A stretch of DNA of 64,000 nucleotides from Thermosporothrix hazakensis. GTDB lineage: Bacteria > Chloroflexota > Ktedonobacteria > Ktedonobacterales > Ktedonobacteraceae. The notes under the pieces were generated by a model. It was given only the letters and a program-made list of their open reading frames with translations, ran no database searches and was not told where the DNA came from. Position numbers and translations under genes: made by a program. Below, in pieces: positions 43,497 to 51,349 of the stretch; position 1 is the stretch's first letter; each line of letters begins with the position of its first letter. The DNA lies in contig NZ_QKUF01000014.1 in the NCBI RefSeq assembly GCF_003253565.1, positions 62,001 through 126,000 on the forward strand, given 5' to 3'.

Positions 43497-44339
43497 TTAG
43501 CCATCCTGCAAGGGCAGATCGAAGCAGAACGTGGTGCCACTTTGCCCTGGCTCTGGCAATTCCAGCCGTAGCGTTCCTCCATGCGCCTCGATGATGGAAT
43601 GCGTGATGTAGAGCCCCAGGCCATTTCCTTTGCGCCTCTCCCGGGTTGCTTCCAGCCGCACAAAGGGCTGAAACAGGTGGCCCCTTTCCTCCGGAGGGAT
43701 CGTAATGCCCTGATTATGGACACTGACATGTACAAGAGCCGGTTGCTCCGCTGTTGCCGAGGTGAGCCATACTTTGACCGTGATGGTGCTTCCCTCATCC
43801 GAATACTTGATCGCGTTATCCAGCAGATTCCCGAGTGCCTGATGCAAGCGCCCTTCATCCCAGTTACCCGGTACAGAAGTATCGGGCGTTTCCACGACGA
43901 AGGTATGATAGGGAGCGACGGGCCGAAGCTGCTCAACGCTCTCTTTGACGATGGTCACAAGATCACATGGCCTGGGTAGAATGGAAAACTGGTTTGAGGC
44001 GAGTTTGTTCGCATCCAGGAGATCATTGACCAGGCGGGCCATTCGCTGGGCCTGACTGACAATGATACTGGCATTACGCTGCATTCCCCTGGGACGGCGT
44101 GCCGTTGTTGCAGGCTCCTGATCTTCTACGTTGGCAAGATGACGGTGCAGCATCTGCGCGTAGTTAATGATAGGCGCAAGGGGATTGCGCAACTCATGGG
44201 CTATCATCGCGATAAATTGTTCTTTTCGCTCAATCTCCTCCTGTAATAAGAGGTTACTTGCCGTAAGTTCTTCGATCTGTTTCTGAAGAGCCTCTATCGT
44301 CTCTTGCTGTACCTGTGTCGGCTCGTGCTGCACCTGCAT
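43497..44339 (-). CDS. Soluble sensor histidine kinase
   Basis: 280 residues from ATG at 44339, with AGGAG nine bases upstream; a GTG at 44357 is possible. It has a coiled-coil start ('ETIEALQKQIEELTASN'), no membrane helix and no PAS domain. The H box is 'AHELRNPLAPI'. The ATPase domain has 'LGNLLDNAIKYS' (N box) and 'GNGLGLYIT' (G2 box). The central G1 box is weak ('VHNQGITIPPEE' instead of D-x-G-x-G), with N-Q for D-x. Activity is still plausible. No response regulator is adjacent, so the input and output are unknown. Confidence 0.82.
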   Translation of the reverse strand: MQVQHEPTQVQQETIEALQKQIEELTASNLLLQEEIERKEQFIAMIAHELRNPLAPIINYAQMLHRHLANVEDQEPATTARRPRGMQRNASIIVSQAQRMARLVNDLLDANKLASNQFSILPRPCDLVTIVKESVEQLRPVAPYHTFVVETPDTSVPGNWDEGRLHQALGNLLDNAIKYSDEGSTITVKVWLTSATAEQPALVHVSVHNQGITIPPEERGHLFQPFVRLEATRERRKGNGLGLYITHSIIEAHGGTLRLELPEPGQSGTTFCFDLPLQDG

Positions 44340-44638
44340 ACCCTGTAACTCCTGCACCTCTCTATGTATTATTGTTTGCTTCCTTGTCTCCCTGCTACAG
44401 ATTGTGTAATTTTAGTATACACTCTTATGCTGTTTCGAGTGCCATAGTAAGATCTGTTAATAGGAATATTGGGTGAATAGATTGCCTTCTACAATTTTGT
44501 GCAGATGGGTTTTGGTTGGTAAAAAGAGGTGTAAAAGTGCGAAGAAAGGGGATCAGGCACAGGATAAACAGAAGGTAGGATGGGCTATTCAGGTGAATGG
44601 AAGAGGTAAGCGATGAGAAACGCTCAGATGCGCCAGGC

Positions 44639-44666
44639 AAAAAAAGAACCTCCTTTGAGTGGAGGT
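44639..44666 (-). terminator. Terminator of the 44667 gene
   Basis: On the minus strand ACCTCC-ACTCAAA-GGAGGT is followed by TCTTTTTTT, beginning one base after the stop codon. The region 44358-44638 shows no gene. Confidence 0.85.
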
Positions 44667-44891
44667 CTATTGAGCGTCGGGCGGAGCTGGTAAGAGGCGA
44701 AGGGCCCGGAGCTCCTCCTGTGCCATTTCACTGAAGAGAGAGGGATCTAATGACGGATCGGCATGACCGATCAGGTGGCGAATCTTCTCAAGGATGCCCT
44801 GCCGAATATAATAATCATCGGTAAGCAGGAGTTCGCCGATCGCAGCTTCAATCTGCTGTCGTTGAATGGAGGCCAGAACCGATTCTCCCAT
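44667..44891 (-). CDS. Small helical protein, unknown
   Basis: 74 residues, acidic and mostly helical ('RQQIEAAIGELLLTDDYYIRQ', at 44790-44870). The start has AGGAG about 12 bases upstream. It lies 62 bases after the FmdB-type gene and is followed at once by a strong terminator, which supports it as the last gene of that operon. I do not recognise a family. Confidence 0.6.
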   Translation of the reverse strand: MGESVLASIQRQQIEAAIGELLLTDDYYIRQGILEKIRHLIGHADPSLDPSLFSEMAQEELRALRLLPAPPDAQ

Positions 44892-44953
44892 ATGGTCTTG
44901 CTTGCTCCTCTTTTCTTATCGGGCGGCGGTAGGCTCCGCCTGAAGGCGGAACC

Positions 44954-45259
44954 CTACGAACCCGCAGCGGTTGCTGTTTTGCTCTCGCTGGATGATGTGC
45001 TGTTGTTTGTGCTTGACGAAGAAGAGCTCTCTGTGGAGCTCTTGCTTTCGGTAGAGCTCGTGCTGCTTCCGTTAGAAGAGCTGCCGGGATGATCGGTCTT
45101 GTAGAAACCGGACCCCTTGAAGATGATTCCCGACGGATACAGCACTCTGCGGATATGTCCACCACACTCAGGGCAGACGGTCAGCGGTTCATCGGTCATT
45201 TTCTGCCACGTTTCAAAACGGTGGCTACAGGCTTGACAGAGATACTCGTACGTTGGCAT
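44954..45259 (-). CDS. FmdB-family zinc-ribbon protein
   Basis: 101 residues. The zinc ribbon reads 'YLCQACSHRFE' then 'VCPECGGHIRR', giving two C-x2-C pairs, followed by 'GIIFKGSGFYKTD', the constant tail of the FmdB/CxxC_CxxC_SSSS family. The rest is a Ser/Thr/Glu-rich low-complexity tail. The family was named from a putative regulator of formamidase genes; its real role is unclear. A hairpin (GTAGG..TCCGCC / GGCGGA..CCTAC, 44929-44957) spans the stop codon. Confidence 0.9.
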   Translation of the reverse strand: MPTYEYLCQACSHRFETWQKMTDEPLTVCPECGGHIRRVLYPSGIIFKGSGFYKTDHPGSSSNGSSTSSTESKSSTESSSSSSTNNSTSSSESKTATAAGS

Positions 45260-45518
45260 ATACCAATCACCTCTCTACAAAGCGGCCATAACAACTGCTT
45301 GTTTTTCTTTTCTTGTCTGAAAGAGCAGTAAAATAGCAGCGCAGAGTCAGAACAACTCTTTTGTTGCCAGGTATTTGTTTACTATGATATTACATAAGAA
45401 CGGGGGAGACTGGAAAAGTCGCCCTGCATTTGTTATAGTAACGCGAAACCGTTGTGTTGTCAATCGGAGCTTGTGACTGCTAGCACTCCTTATTGTATAA
45501 CGTTATGTCTGGCTTTTT

Positions 45519-47540
45519 TTATTCCTGGCGCCCGATGTATTCCTTGACTTTTTCAGCGGCCTCTCGCGTCATTCCTTCTAGGGCTGCCAGCTCTTCAACA
45601 CTGGCGTTACCGATCGCCTTCAGCGAGCCGAAGTGACGCATCAGCGCCTTTTTACGTTTTGGGCCGATGCCGGGTATCTCATCGAGCTGAGACTTAAAGG
45701 TTCGCTCCGAGCGCACTTTGCGATGGTAGGTGATGCCGAAGCGGTGCGCTTCATCGCGAATGCGTTGCAACAGATACAGCGCCTGTGAGGTGCCGGGAAG
45801 CAGGATCGGCTCGGTGGCCCCGGGCACAAAGATAGCCTCATTTGTCGCCAGTTTGGTATGTGAACCCTCTTCCTTTGCCAGCCCGATAAGCGGAATGTCA
45901 AGGTGAAGCTCCTGGAGCACTTCCATCGCCGCATGTAGCTGTGGCTTACCGCCATCGATGATGATGAGGTCCGGCAGGCTCCAATCATGCTCAAAGTGCT
46001 GCTCATCTTCGGTTGCGGGAGCGATGTCGCCGTTTACTGGAACCGCAGGGTTTTCCAGTGTTGTGTTCTCTATCATTGTATGATCGGCTTTTTCTTTCGC
46101 AACCTTACGGAAGCGGCGACGCAATACCTCCTGATGGCTGGCGACATCATTTGCGCCCTCAACGGTCTTGATTTTAAAGCGGCGATATTCGCTGTTCTTC
46201 GGCTTGCCGCCCTCAAAGACAACCATCGCCCCGACCGAGTTGGTGCCCTGGGTATTGGAGATATCGTAGCATTCAATGCGCTGTGGCGGGCTGACCAGAT
46301 TCAGCGCTTCCTGCAATTCGTCCAGAGCAAGCTGTGTTTTCTGGCTATCGGTCAGCCATTTGATCCGCTGCTGTTCCAGCACTTCCTGTGCGTTGCGCCT
46401 GACCATCTCGATCAGGCGGACCTTGTCTCCACGTTTGGGGACAGTCAGGGTAACGCTGGTGCTTCTGGAGGTGGCGTTGCTGCTTTTGCGCCGCTCTTTG
46501 AGCCAGTTCTGAAGCACCTCGCGGTCATCCGGCTCTGCTTCGAGGATGATTTCAGAGGGAATGTGTGGTGACGTTTCGTAGAATTGTTGCAGGAACGAGG
46601 AGAGTATTTCACCCTCGCTGCTGTCGCGGGTTCCCTGAAGAATAAAGGATTCGCGCCCTATGAGCTTACCGCTGCGGAAGAAGAAGACCTGCGCACAGGT
46701 TTCATCATCCCCGCGGGCCAGAGCGATCACGTCCTGATCTTCCTGTCCTTCCGTGTTAATGATGCGCTGTTTCTCCAGCACGCGTTCAACGGCCTTGATG
46801 CGATCGCGGATGCGGGCGGCCTCCTCGAAATTAAGGTTTTCGGCGGCGGTCTCCATCTGGTGTTGCAGATCTTTCAGGATCTCATCATGCTTGCCCTCAA
46901 GGAAAAGAATCACCTGCTGAATCACCGCGTCGTATTCCTCTCGGGTACAATAGGCCACACAGGGAGCCAGACAGCGGTGAATATAGTATTGGGTGCAAGG
47001 ACGCGTGAGAAGCTTCTGTTTCCAGCCGGCGGGCACTTCGCCTTCGCGCGGGGGAGCCCAGTTGCTGCCATCATAGCGGCAGGTGCGGAAAGCAAAAAGT
47101 TTATTGAGCAGATCTAATGTGGCATCGACCGCGCCCGAATTGGTATAGGGTCCAAAATAGCGGTTCCCATCACGCTGGTAGCTGCGGACGCGATAGACAC
47201 GCGGAAAATCTTCGGTGAGCGAGATTTTGATATAAGGATAGTTCTTGTCATCGCGAAGCAGCACATTATATTTCGGGCGATACTGCTTGATATAGTTGCT
47301 CTCCAGTACCAGCGCTTCGACCTCGTTTTCAACTACCAGAAACTCGATGTCGTCAACACGAGCGACCATGCTTTGATTCTTGGGGCTCAGGTCGGCGGAA
47401 GGCTGGAAGTAGGAGCGCACGCGATTATGCAGCGAGATCGCTTTACCAACGTAGATAATCTTGCCCTCTGCATCCTTCATCAGGTAGATACCGGGCTTGT
47501 GTGGGAGTGAGTTCAGGACGGATTGTATCTTTTCATTCAT
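45519..47540 (-). CDS. uvrC: Excinuclease ABC subunit C
   Basis: 673 residues with the full UvrC layout. The N-terminal GIY-YIG nuclease ('KPGIYLMKDAEGKIIYVGKAISLHNRVRSY' region, 47430-47500) makes the 3' cut. A Cys-containing region ('CTQYYIHRCLAPC') follows, then a UVR helix ('EAARIRDRIKAVERV') that binds UvrB. The C-terminal RNase H-like nuclease with 'ECYDISNTQGTNSVGAMVVF' and 'IIDGGKPQL' makes the 5' cut. It ends in a double helix-hairpin-helix ('IPGIGPKRKKALMRHFG'). It completes nucleotide-excision repair with UvrAB. Its promoter carries a striking repeat array. Confidence 0.96.
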   Translation of the reverse strand: MNEKIQSVLNSLPHKPGIYLMKDAEGKIIYVGKAISLHNRVRSYFQPSADLSPKNQSMVARVDDIEFLVVENEVEALVLESNYIKQYRPKYNVLLRDDKNYPYIKISLTEDFPRVYRVRSYQRDGNRYFGPYTNSGAVDATLDLLNKLFAFRTCRYDGSNWAPPREGEVPAGWKQKLLTRPCTQYYIHRCLAPCVAYCTREEYDAVIQQVILFLEGKHDEILKDLQHQMETAAENLNFEEAARIRDRIKAVERVLEKQRIINTEGQEDQDVIALARGDDETCAQVFFFRSGKLIGRESFILQGTRDSSEGEILSSFLQQFYETSPHIPSEIILEAEPDDREVLQNWLKERRKSSNATSRSTSVTLTVPKRGDKVRLIEMVRRNAQEVLEQQRIKWLTDSQKTQLALDELQEALNLVSPPQRIECYDISNTQGTNSVGAMVVFEGGKPKNSEYRRFKIKTVEGANDVASHQEVLRRRFRKVAKEKADHTMIENTTLENPAVPVNGDIAPATEDEQHFEHDWSLPDLIIIDGGKPQLHAAMEVLQELHLDIPLIGLAKEEGSHTKLATNEAIFVPGATEPILLPGTSQALYLLQRIRDEAHRFGITYHRKVRSERTFKSQLDEIPGIGPKRKKALMRHFGSLKAIGNASVEELAALEGMTREAAEKVKEYIGRQE

Positions 47541-47604
47541 TGCGTTTCTGCAACATCCTCATCATCAAGGCTAACCAGGCGGAAAATCTGTTCGTACGTC
47601 CCCC

Positions 47605-47651
47605 ATTATACTACAAAGCTACTACAAAGCTACTACAAAGCAGCTACAAAG
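47605..47651 (-). promoter_or_regulatory. uvrC promoter with four phased heptamers
   Basis: On the minus strand TTTGTAG occurs four times with starts exactly 11 bases apart (plus-strand CTACAAA at 47611, 47622, 47633 and 47644). The last copy abuts a perfect TATAAT (47605-47610). No TTGACA-like -35 is present, so activation by a protein bound to the array is likely. The predicted leader is about 58 bases. Confidence 0.65.
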
Positions 47652-47716
47652 GGGTCAGCCTCCGCGTTTGGTCTCTGGAGAATCGGAAACGCGGGGATCA
47701 GGAAGGGGGCCGGTAC

Positions 47717-47756
47717 TGAGACAGTTTTGCGACAATTATGCGATACCTGTGCGACA
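47717..47756 (+). promoter_or_regulatory. Second array of 11-bp-phased heptamers upstream of the ABC-2 permease
   Basis: TGAGACA, TGCGACA, TGCGATA and TGCGACA start at 47717, 47728, 47739 and 47750, each seven bases plus a four-base spacer. Nine bases later comes TATCGT (47766-47771), a possible -10 for the permease gene at 47888. The remainder of 47541-47887 has no gene. Confidence 0.6.
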
Positions 47757-47887
47757 GCTCTACAGTATCGTTTCTGACTAGATTGATTGAGTGATTGAAG
47801 GCTATACGCTGAACGTGTGTATCAAGGCTTTTGTATGTATGATTTTCTGAAAAACACATGGCATGGACGAATTGAGGAGTACTGAGT

Positions 47888-48799
47888 ATGGAGGTGTCAA
47901 ACGTACAGGGGCACATGGCGATAGGTATGTTCCCGAGCTTCCCCGGGCTGGTTCGGGGCGAAATAACGAAGCTCATGCGGCATCCGCTGACCTGGGTGGC
48001 CGGCCTGCTTTCGCTCTGTGGGCTGGTAGGTGTGAATCTGCTGATTCTGCTTACGGATATAGGGAATGATGCCAGGAGCCCGCTCAAAGATCCTGTTGGC
48101 TTCTGGACGAACCAGTTTGAGGGGCTGATGTTTGTGCGGGTGTGTGGTGGGCTCTTCCTGATCATGATAACGGCCTACTTGATCGGGATGGAATATCACT
48201 TCGGTACGATCCGTGTGGTGCTTGGTCGCGGTGTAGGGAAACTACAGCTTCTGTTCGCGAAACTGACTGCCCTCTTGATTATGGCGCTTGGCATGCTGGT
48301 TATCAGCGTCCTGGTCTATGCTCTGGGTTCAGTCGTGAACGCCTTGATTCTGGCCGGGAATCTGAACAGCCTGAGCGCGTTGAAAGGCGAGAACTGGAAA
48401 TTTGCCAGCTATTTTCTCTCCTCGGCGCTGATTAGCCACGTAGTGACCATTATAATGGCTGCGGCAATGGCGGTCCTCGGGCGCTCGCTGGCATTCGGGA
48501 TGACAGCGGCACTCTGCTGGTTTGCCGTCGATAACATGGCAACAATCATGCTCTACCTTGTGGCAAGCTTTACCCACAACGACATCTTCCTGAAGATTCA
48601 GACGTATCTGCTCGGGCCTGATCTGAACGCGCTGGTTTCTGCCTGGGCCGGTCAGGAGCACGTGCGTCTGGCGATGTTTACACCGATTGTCAACGGGAGC
48701 TACTCGTCTACACAGTTCTTGCTTGTAATCGCGGGCTATACGGTTGCCTTGCTGGCTATTGCCGTCTTCTTCATGGCCAGACGTGATGTGAAAGAATAA
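47888..48799 (+). CDS. ABC-2-type transporter permease without adjacent ATPase
   Basis: 303 residues, with GAGGAG eight bases before ATG. Six hydrophobic helices; the first loop 'VRGEITKLMRHPLTWV' is the amphipathic start typical of ABC-2 permeases, and 'AYLIGMEYHFGTIRVVLGRG' is the coupling segment (IG-x-E-x-x-x-G-T-x-x-x-x-L). An ATPase partner is expected, but uvrC lies upstream and selB downstream, so it must come from elsewhere. It is probably an exporter for a lipid, peptide or drug. Its promoter region carries a heptamer array. Confidence 0.8.
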   Translation: MEVSNVQGHMAIGMFPSFPGLVRGEITKLMRHPLTWVAGLLSLCGLVGVNLLILLTDIGNDARSPLKDPVGFWTNQFEGLMFVRVCGGLFLIMITAYLIGMEYHFGTIRVVLGRGVGKLQLLFAKLTALLIMALGMLVISVLVYALGSVVNALILAGNLNSLSALKGENWKFASYFLSSALISHVVTIIMAAAMAVLGRSLAFGMTAALCWFAVDNMATIMLYLVASFTHNDIFLKIQTYLLGPDLNALVSAWAGQEHVRLAMFTPIVNGSYSSTQFLLVIAGYTVALLAIAVFFMARRDVKE

Positions 48800-48827
48800 C
48801 CCTTTTTTTACCTCTGCCCATTGTTGA

Positions 48828-48862
48828 GGGGGACGATGTTTCGGGCATCGTCTCCCTTTTTT
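48828..48862 (+). terminator. Strong terminator after the ABC-2 permease
   Basis: GGGGGACGATG (48828-48838) pairs with CATCGTCTCCC (48846-48856), 11 bp with one wobble, followed by TTTTTT. Confidence 0.88.
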
Positions 48863-48981
48863 ATGCGCTCGATTGGGCAGAAAGGGCTTGTTGTAGTATA
48901 CTGAAACCGTCTGGGATTATCCTTGATCCATCGAGAAACAAGACTTCTGATAAGGGCTAAGGAAGCGTAGCAAGAGGAACT

Positions 48982-50979
48982 ATGAGTTGTATTGGTACTG
49001 CCGGGCATATTGACCACGGAAAGTCGACGCTGGTGCAGGCGCTCACCGGAATTGATCCTGACCGATTGGCAGAGGAAAAAGCGCGTGGCATGACCATTGA
49101 TCTGGGCTTTGCCTGGTTGACGTTGCCAGGCGGGCGTGAGGTCAGTATTGTGGATGTACCCGGTCACGAGAGCTTTATAAAGAATATGTTAGCAGGAACA
49201 GGCGGCATTGATGCGGCGCTGCTGGTTGTTGCCGCTGACGAAGGGATTATGCCGCAAACGCGGGAGCATCTGGCAATTCTCGACCTGCTGCGGGTTCCCC
49301 GTGGTGTCGTGGCTTTGACAAAGGCCGACCTTGTGGATGAGGAATGGCTGGAACTGGTGCGTGAGGAAGTGAGCGCGCAACTTCGGCCTACCACGCTGGC
49401 TCAGGCCCCGATCCTCCCTGTTTCTTCCTATACGCGAGAGGGGTTGCCGGAACTTCTGAGCACACTTGACCGTATATTGTCAGAAGAGGAAGTGCGGCAG
49501 GATATTGCCCGCCCACGCCTGTTTGTTGACCGTGTCTTTACGCTCACCGGCTTTGGCACGGTTGTGACCGGGACGCTTCTTGATGGGACACTCCGCGTTG
49601 GACAGGAGGTGGAGATCCTGCCTGCTGGCTTACGTACACGTATTCGAGGCATGCAGACGCATAAGCAGGCTGTCGAGGTGGCTCGTCCGGGGAGCCGGGT
49701 CGCGCTCAATCTGGCGAACATTGCTCGTAGCGATGTCAGGCGTGGAGATGTTGTGGCCCTGCCGGGGCAGTTGCGTCCGGTCCAGCTCTTTGATGCGCGG
49801 ATACGCTTGTTGCCCGATGCACCTCGTCCGCTAACGCATAATACAGAGGTAGAGGTGTTCAGCGGCTCCCAGGAGATTCCGGCGAAGGTGCGCCTGCTAG
49901 ATGTGGAGACGTTGCAGCCGGGAGCGAGTGCCTGGGCGCAGTTTCGCCTCAGCCGTCCGGCGGTACTGGTGCGACGGGACCCGTTCGTCCTGCGTATCCC
50001 TTCGCCAAGCATGACTATTGGCGGCGGGGAGGTAGTAGACACACGGCCCCGGTATCATCGACGCTTTCAGGCTTCGGTGCTTGAGACGCTGGAACAGATG
50101 CTTCATGGCACGCCGGAAGATCTGGTGCTGGCTGCTCTGGAAACCCGCCGGGTCGGAGCGAAAAAGGGCGCCTCTGCGTCGGGTGGAAAAGGATATGAGC
50201 TGAGAGATCTGGCCCGACAGTGTAATCTTGCAGAAGATGTGACACAACAGATATGTGACACGTTGTTATCTGAAAGAAGAGTGCGTAAAATAGGCAATTT
50301 CTGGGTCGCGCAGACGGTCTGGGAAGCCCTGGTTGAGGAGAGCGTCCGTCTGGTGAGTGATTTCCACAGGCGCTATCCGTTGAGAAGCGGACTCTCCAAA
50401 GAGGAGTGGCGTACTCGCCTGCATCTGACGCCCCGTCTTGCTGCCGATGTATTTGCGACGTTACAGAGAGAAGGCGTGCTGGAACAGGGAGAGATACCGG
50501 GCACAGGGGGCCTATCGGAGACGCGGGGAGCGGGCACGGTCCATCTTCCGGGCTATGCACCGCAGTATACAGAACAACAGAAGAAGCAGGTGGTACAATT
50601 ATTGGAGAGGTTCCGGGCCAGTCCGTTTACGCCGCCAACGCGTGCCGAGGCCGAGAAGATTGCAGAGGCGGAGGTGGTCACGGCCCTGATAGAGCAGGGA
50701 GTGCTTGTCAAGATTGGTGACGGCCTGCTCTTTTTGCGTGAAACCTATGAGGAAATGCTGCGCAAAGTGCTGACCTATCTGTATCAGCATGGTACGATGA
50801 CGGTTGCCGAGGCGCGGGACCTCCTGGGAACGACACGAAAATATATTTTGCCTGTGTTAGAACATATGGATATATTGCGTATTACAAGGCGTAACGGGGA
50901 TGAGCGCGTTCCGGGACCGAATGCAGCCCTGCTTGTGCCAGATCAGAGTGAGTTTCTGGAGCGTAAGGAAGAGAAATAA
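48982..50979 (+). CDS. selB: Selenocysteine-specific elongation factor SelB
   Basis: 665 residues. The GTPase domain has 'GTAGHIDHGKSTL' (G1), 'GMTIDLGFAWL' (G2), 'VDVPGHESFI' (G3) and 'TKADL' (G4), as in SelB rather than EF-Tu. Domains 2 and 3 follow ('RVFTLTGFGTVVTGTLLDG'). The C-terminal third is a series of winged helices that bind the SECIS hairpin ('RLVSDFHRRYPLRSGLSKEEWR', at 50353-50420; then 'KYILPVLEHMDILRITRR'). It delivers Sec-tRNA to UGA codons with an adjacent mRNA hairpin. No selA, selD, tRNA-Sec or selenoprotein is visible in the window. Confidence 0.93.
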   Translation: MSCIGTAGHIDHGKSTLVQALTGIDPDRLAEEKARGMTIDLGFAWLTLPGGREVSIVDVPGHESFIKNMLAGTGGIDAALLVVAADEGIMPQTREHLAILDLLRVPRGVVALTKADLVDEEWLELVREEVSAQLRPTTLAQAPILPVSSYTREGLPELLSTLDRILSEEEVRQDIARPRLFVDRVFTLTGFGTVVTGTLLDGTLRVGQEVEILPAGLRTRIRGMQTHKQAVEVARPGSRVALNLANIARSDVRRGDVVALPGQLRPVQLFDARIRLLPDAPRPLTHNTEVEVFSGSQEIPAKVRLLDVETLQPGASAWAQFRLSRPAVLVRRDPFVLRIPSPSMTIGGGEVVDTRPRYHRRFQASVLETLEQMLHGTPEDLVLAALETRRVGAKKGASASGGKGYELRDLARQCNLAEDVTQQICDTLLSERRVRKIGNFWVAQTVWEALVEESVRLVSDFHRRYPLRSGLSKEEWRTRLHLTPRLAADVFATLQREGVLEQGEIPGTGGLSETRGAGTVHLPGYAPQYTEQQKKQVVQLLERFRASPFTPPTRAEAEKIAEAEVVTALIEQGVLVKIGDGLLFLRETYEEMLRKVLTYLYQHGTMTVAEARDLLGTTRKYILPVLEHMDILRITRRNGDERVPGPNAALLVPDQSEFLERKEEK

Positions 50980-51349
50980 TCGAGCGGTAATAGCTGAAGT
51001 TGATTGGCGCTGGCATACAGTTGTAAACTCCTACTTTTGTGTAGAATGTTCCATTCTGTCGCAGAATAGGTTAAAATAAGTGACGCAATGCATTTTTTCC
51101 CGGCCGGGCCGGAGGCTCTGATCTGTAGTCAGCTTATCGTATCACCGATCAGAGAAAGCACTTACGCCTTTTCGTCGATAAGGTAGCAATAATCTGTATC
51201 CTGAATTGTTGGTGGAGTGTGGTGTGTGTGGAAGGCGCATCGGAAGAAGGTGCGATCAGGCATCATTCTGTAGAACGCTTCTGAGAAAGAGAGTTGCCTG
51301 ATTTCGGAAAATAGGCAACCGATATCTTGCCTGTACAGTGCGGAGAACT
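50980..51349 (+). promoter_or_regulatory. Long leader of the PASTA kinase with several inverted repeats
   Basis: The 370-base gap has AGAATGTTCCATTCT (51043-51057), a palindrome around TTC. CTCTGATC/GATCAGAG (51116-51123 and 51147-51154) and GTTGCCT/AGGCAAC (51293-51299 and 51313-51319) are perfect stems. No gene or tRNA was seen. The repeats could be operators or RNA folds near the start codon. Confidence 0.35.

Noticed and set aside
47611..47756. CRISPR-like or minisatellite repeat
   Set aside because: The repeats are only seven bases with a four-base spacer and lie against promoter elements; CRISPR repeats are 23 bases or longer.
48982..51349. tRNA-Sec or selenoprotein gene near selB
   Set aside because: No long-arm tRNA could be folded in the flanking gap, and no in-frame TGA with a following hairpin was seen in a redox gene.
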